From: an uncultured Faecalibacterium sp.
Lineage (GTDB): Bacteria > Bacillota > Clostridia > Oscillospirales > Ruminococcaceae
Assembly (NCBI GenBank): GCA_934501115.1
Contig: CAKSTO010000065.1
Span: 1 to 8,028, forward strand
Length of the DNA: 8,028 nt
Direction: 5' to 3'
Shown here: positions 6,345 to 8,028 of the stretch, piece after piece
Layout of the letters: every line of letters begins with the position of its first letter
Position numbering within the stretch: the stretch's first letter is position 1
Notes under the pieces: model-generated
What the model saw: only the letters and a program-made list of their open reading frames with translations
What the model was told of the DNA's origin: nothing
Database searches by the model: none
Program-made: the position numbers and the translations under genes

Positions 6345-6392
6345 GCGCCCTTTCCTTTGCGGATCACCGTGAGGGAAGGGCGCTTTTGTTTT
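6345..6392 (+). terminator. Intrinsic terminator after gap
   Basis: An 11-bp GC-rich stem with one G-U pair (6345-6355 with 6373-6383) is followed by TTTTGTTTT (6384-6392). The loop can form a small inner CGG/CCG stem. It ends the gap transcript well before the pgk promoter. The remaining spacer up to 6615 holds the Rex-like site, the pgk promoter and the pgk leader, with no further gene. Confidence 0.88.
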
Positions 6393-6480
6393 GCCCGACG
6401 GGGTACCTGAAATGAGAAGCAGGAGAAACTGCGGCGATTCTGTCAAAATAGACACAATTTAGGCAGACGACAGGGAAAGT

Positions 6481-6498
6481 TTGTTAATAAATTATCCA
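6481..6498. promoter_or_regulatory. Rex-like operator upstream of pgk
   Basis: The sequence TTGTTAA - TAAA - TTATCCA matches the clostridial Rex consensus TTGTTAA-N4-TTAACAA fully in the first half and at 5 of 7 bases in the second. It lies 10 bp before the -35 box. GAAAGTT and GGCAGAC, which also flank the gap site, occur just upstream (6475-6481 and 6462-6468). A shared redox control of gap and pgk is inferred. Confidence 0.45.
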
Positions 6499-6508
6499 TC
6501 CCATGTTC

Positions 6509-6537
6509 TTGCAATACGGCGGTTTTTTGTTTATAAT
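6509..6537 (+). promoter_or_regulatory. Sigma-A type promoter of pgk
   Basis: The -35 box TTGCAA (6509-6514), a 17-bp spacer and a perfect -10 box TATAAT (6532-6537) predict a start near 6544. The leader of about 70 nt begins with a GGGG/CCCC hairpin (6549-6552 with 6558-6561), which may stabilise the 5' end. It contains a second imperfect foldback (6576-6583 with 6594-6601) touching the ribosome site GAGGAG (6601-6606). Confidence 0.8.
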
Positions 6538-6615
6538 AGTGTTGTACAGGGGCACGACCCCGAATGCGAGCGAAACTCTAGTTCAGACATTAAAACTTGA
6601 GAGGAGTTTATTACC

Positions 6616-7824
<1,209 letters not shown>

Positions 7825-7844
7825 TTTTTCCGGCATCGTAAATG

Positions 7845-7880
7845 GGTGCGGCGGCTTCAGCGCCGCCGCACCTTTTTGTT
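7845..7880 (+). terminator. Intrinsic terminator after pgk
   Basis: A perfect 11-bp, very GC-rich stem (7845-7855 with 7862-7872) is followed by TTTTTGTT (7873-7880). No good promoter is visible in the 47 nt between it and tpiA, so either tpiA depends on partial readthrough here or it has a promoter I could not recognise. Confidence 0.88.
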
Positions 7881-7927
7881 TGTGCACAGGTTGCACGATA
7901 GAAGGTAAATAAAGGAGATAGAGTATC

Positions 7928-8028
7928 ATGGATAAGGCAAAGCGCAAGGCTATCATTGCAGGCAACTGGAAGATGAACAAGACTGCCTCTGAGGCTGCTG
8001 TTCTGGTGGACGAGCTGGTTCCCGCTGT
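7928..8028 (+). CDS. tpiA: Triosephosphate isomerase, N-terminal part only (runs off the window)
   Basis: The first 33 codons are present. The opening strand reads KAIIAGNWKMNKT, with the family's GNWKMN motif; Asn13 and Lys15 correspond to the substrate-binding Asn and Lys of TIM. The enzyme interconverts dihydroxyacetone phosphate and glyceraldehyde 3-phosphate, the step before GAPDH. The ribosome site AAAGGAGA (7911-7918) is well placed for the ATG at 7928. It follows the pgk terminator by fewer than 50 nt. The remaining roughly 220 codons lie beyond the window, so integrity cannot be judged. Confidence 0.94.
   Translation, partial: MDKAKRKAIIAGNWKMNKTASEAAVLVDELVPA

Overview
The window looks like chromosomal core DNA of a GC-rich anaerobic Clostridia member. 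Gene content and protein style point to the Oscillospiraceae/Ruminococcaceae gut group, with Faecalibacterium, Gemmiger or Subdoligranulum as the best guess. This rests on recalled family resemblance, not on a search. The signals supporting it are Gram-positive style AGGAGG ribosome sites about 10 nt before the starts, sigma-A type promoters with 17-bp spacers, and a run of glycolytic genes in the order gap, pgk, tpiA.

Layout. Positions 1-70 hold the 5' part of a tRNA-Ser(GGA) gene on the minus strand, cut by the window edge and served by a near-consensus promoter. Diverging from it is a plus-strand gene (338-1357) for an FMN-dependent alpha-hydroxy-acid dehydrogenase-like protein with an unusual N-terminal cysteine cluster. 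The convergent gap to the next gene (1358-1642) is almost filled by a 259-bp nested palindrome (1372-1630). It has 26-bp perfect terminal inverted repeats and two internal 16-bp hairpins, each followed by TTTTTCACG on its own strand. It therefore looks like a MITE-like element that acts as a bidirectional terminator. On the minus strand follows a SpoIID/LytB-domain protein (2647 to 1643).

A divergent intergenic region then leads to citrate synthase (2892-4262). Its promoter carries a 19-bp palindrome over the -10 box. A multi-pass membrane protein of unknown function (4262-5047) starts inside the citrate synthase stop codon (TGATG) and is probably translationally coupled to it.

The last third is lower glycolysis: gap (5245-6276), pgk (6616-7824) and the first 33 codons of tpiA (from 7928). 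gap and pgk each have their own sigma-A promoter, and both are followed by strong intrinsic terminators. Just upstream of both -35 boxes is a TTGTTAA-N4-TTxxCAx type sequence resembling the binding site of the redox regulator Rex. This would fit NADH/NAD+ control of the NADH-producing step of glycolysis and the step after it. TIM, GAPDH and PGK act in sequence from the triose phosphates to 3-phosphoglycerate. Citrate synthase draws on acetyl-CoA further down.

Most of the window is ordinary core metabolism, and I see no defence system, CRISPR array or prophage. The points most worth a second look are the palindromic element at 1372-1630, the paired Rex-like sites, the palindrome on the citrate synthase promoter, the membrane protein coupled to citrate synthase, and the divergent flavoprotein.
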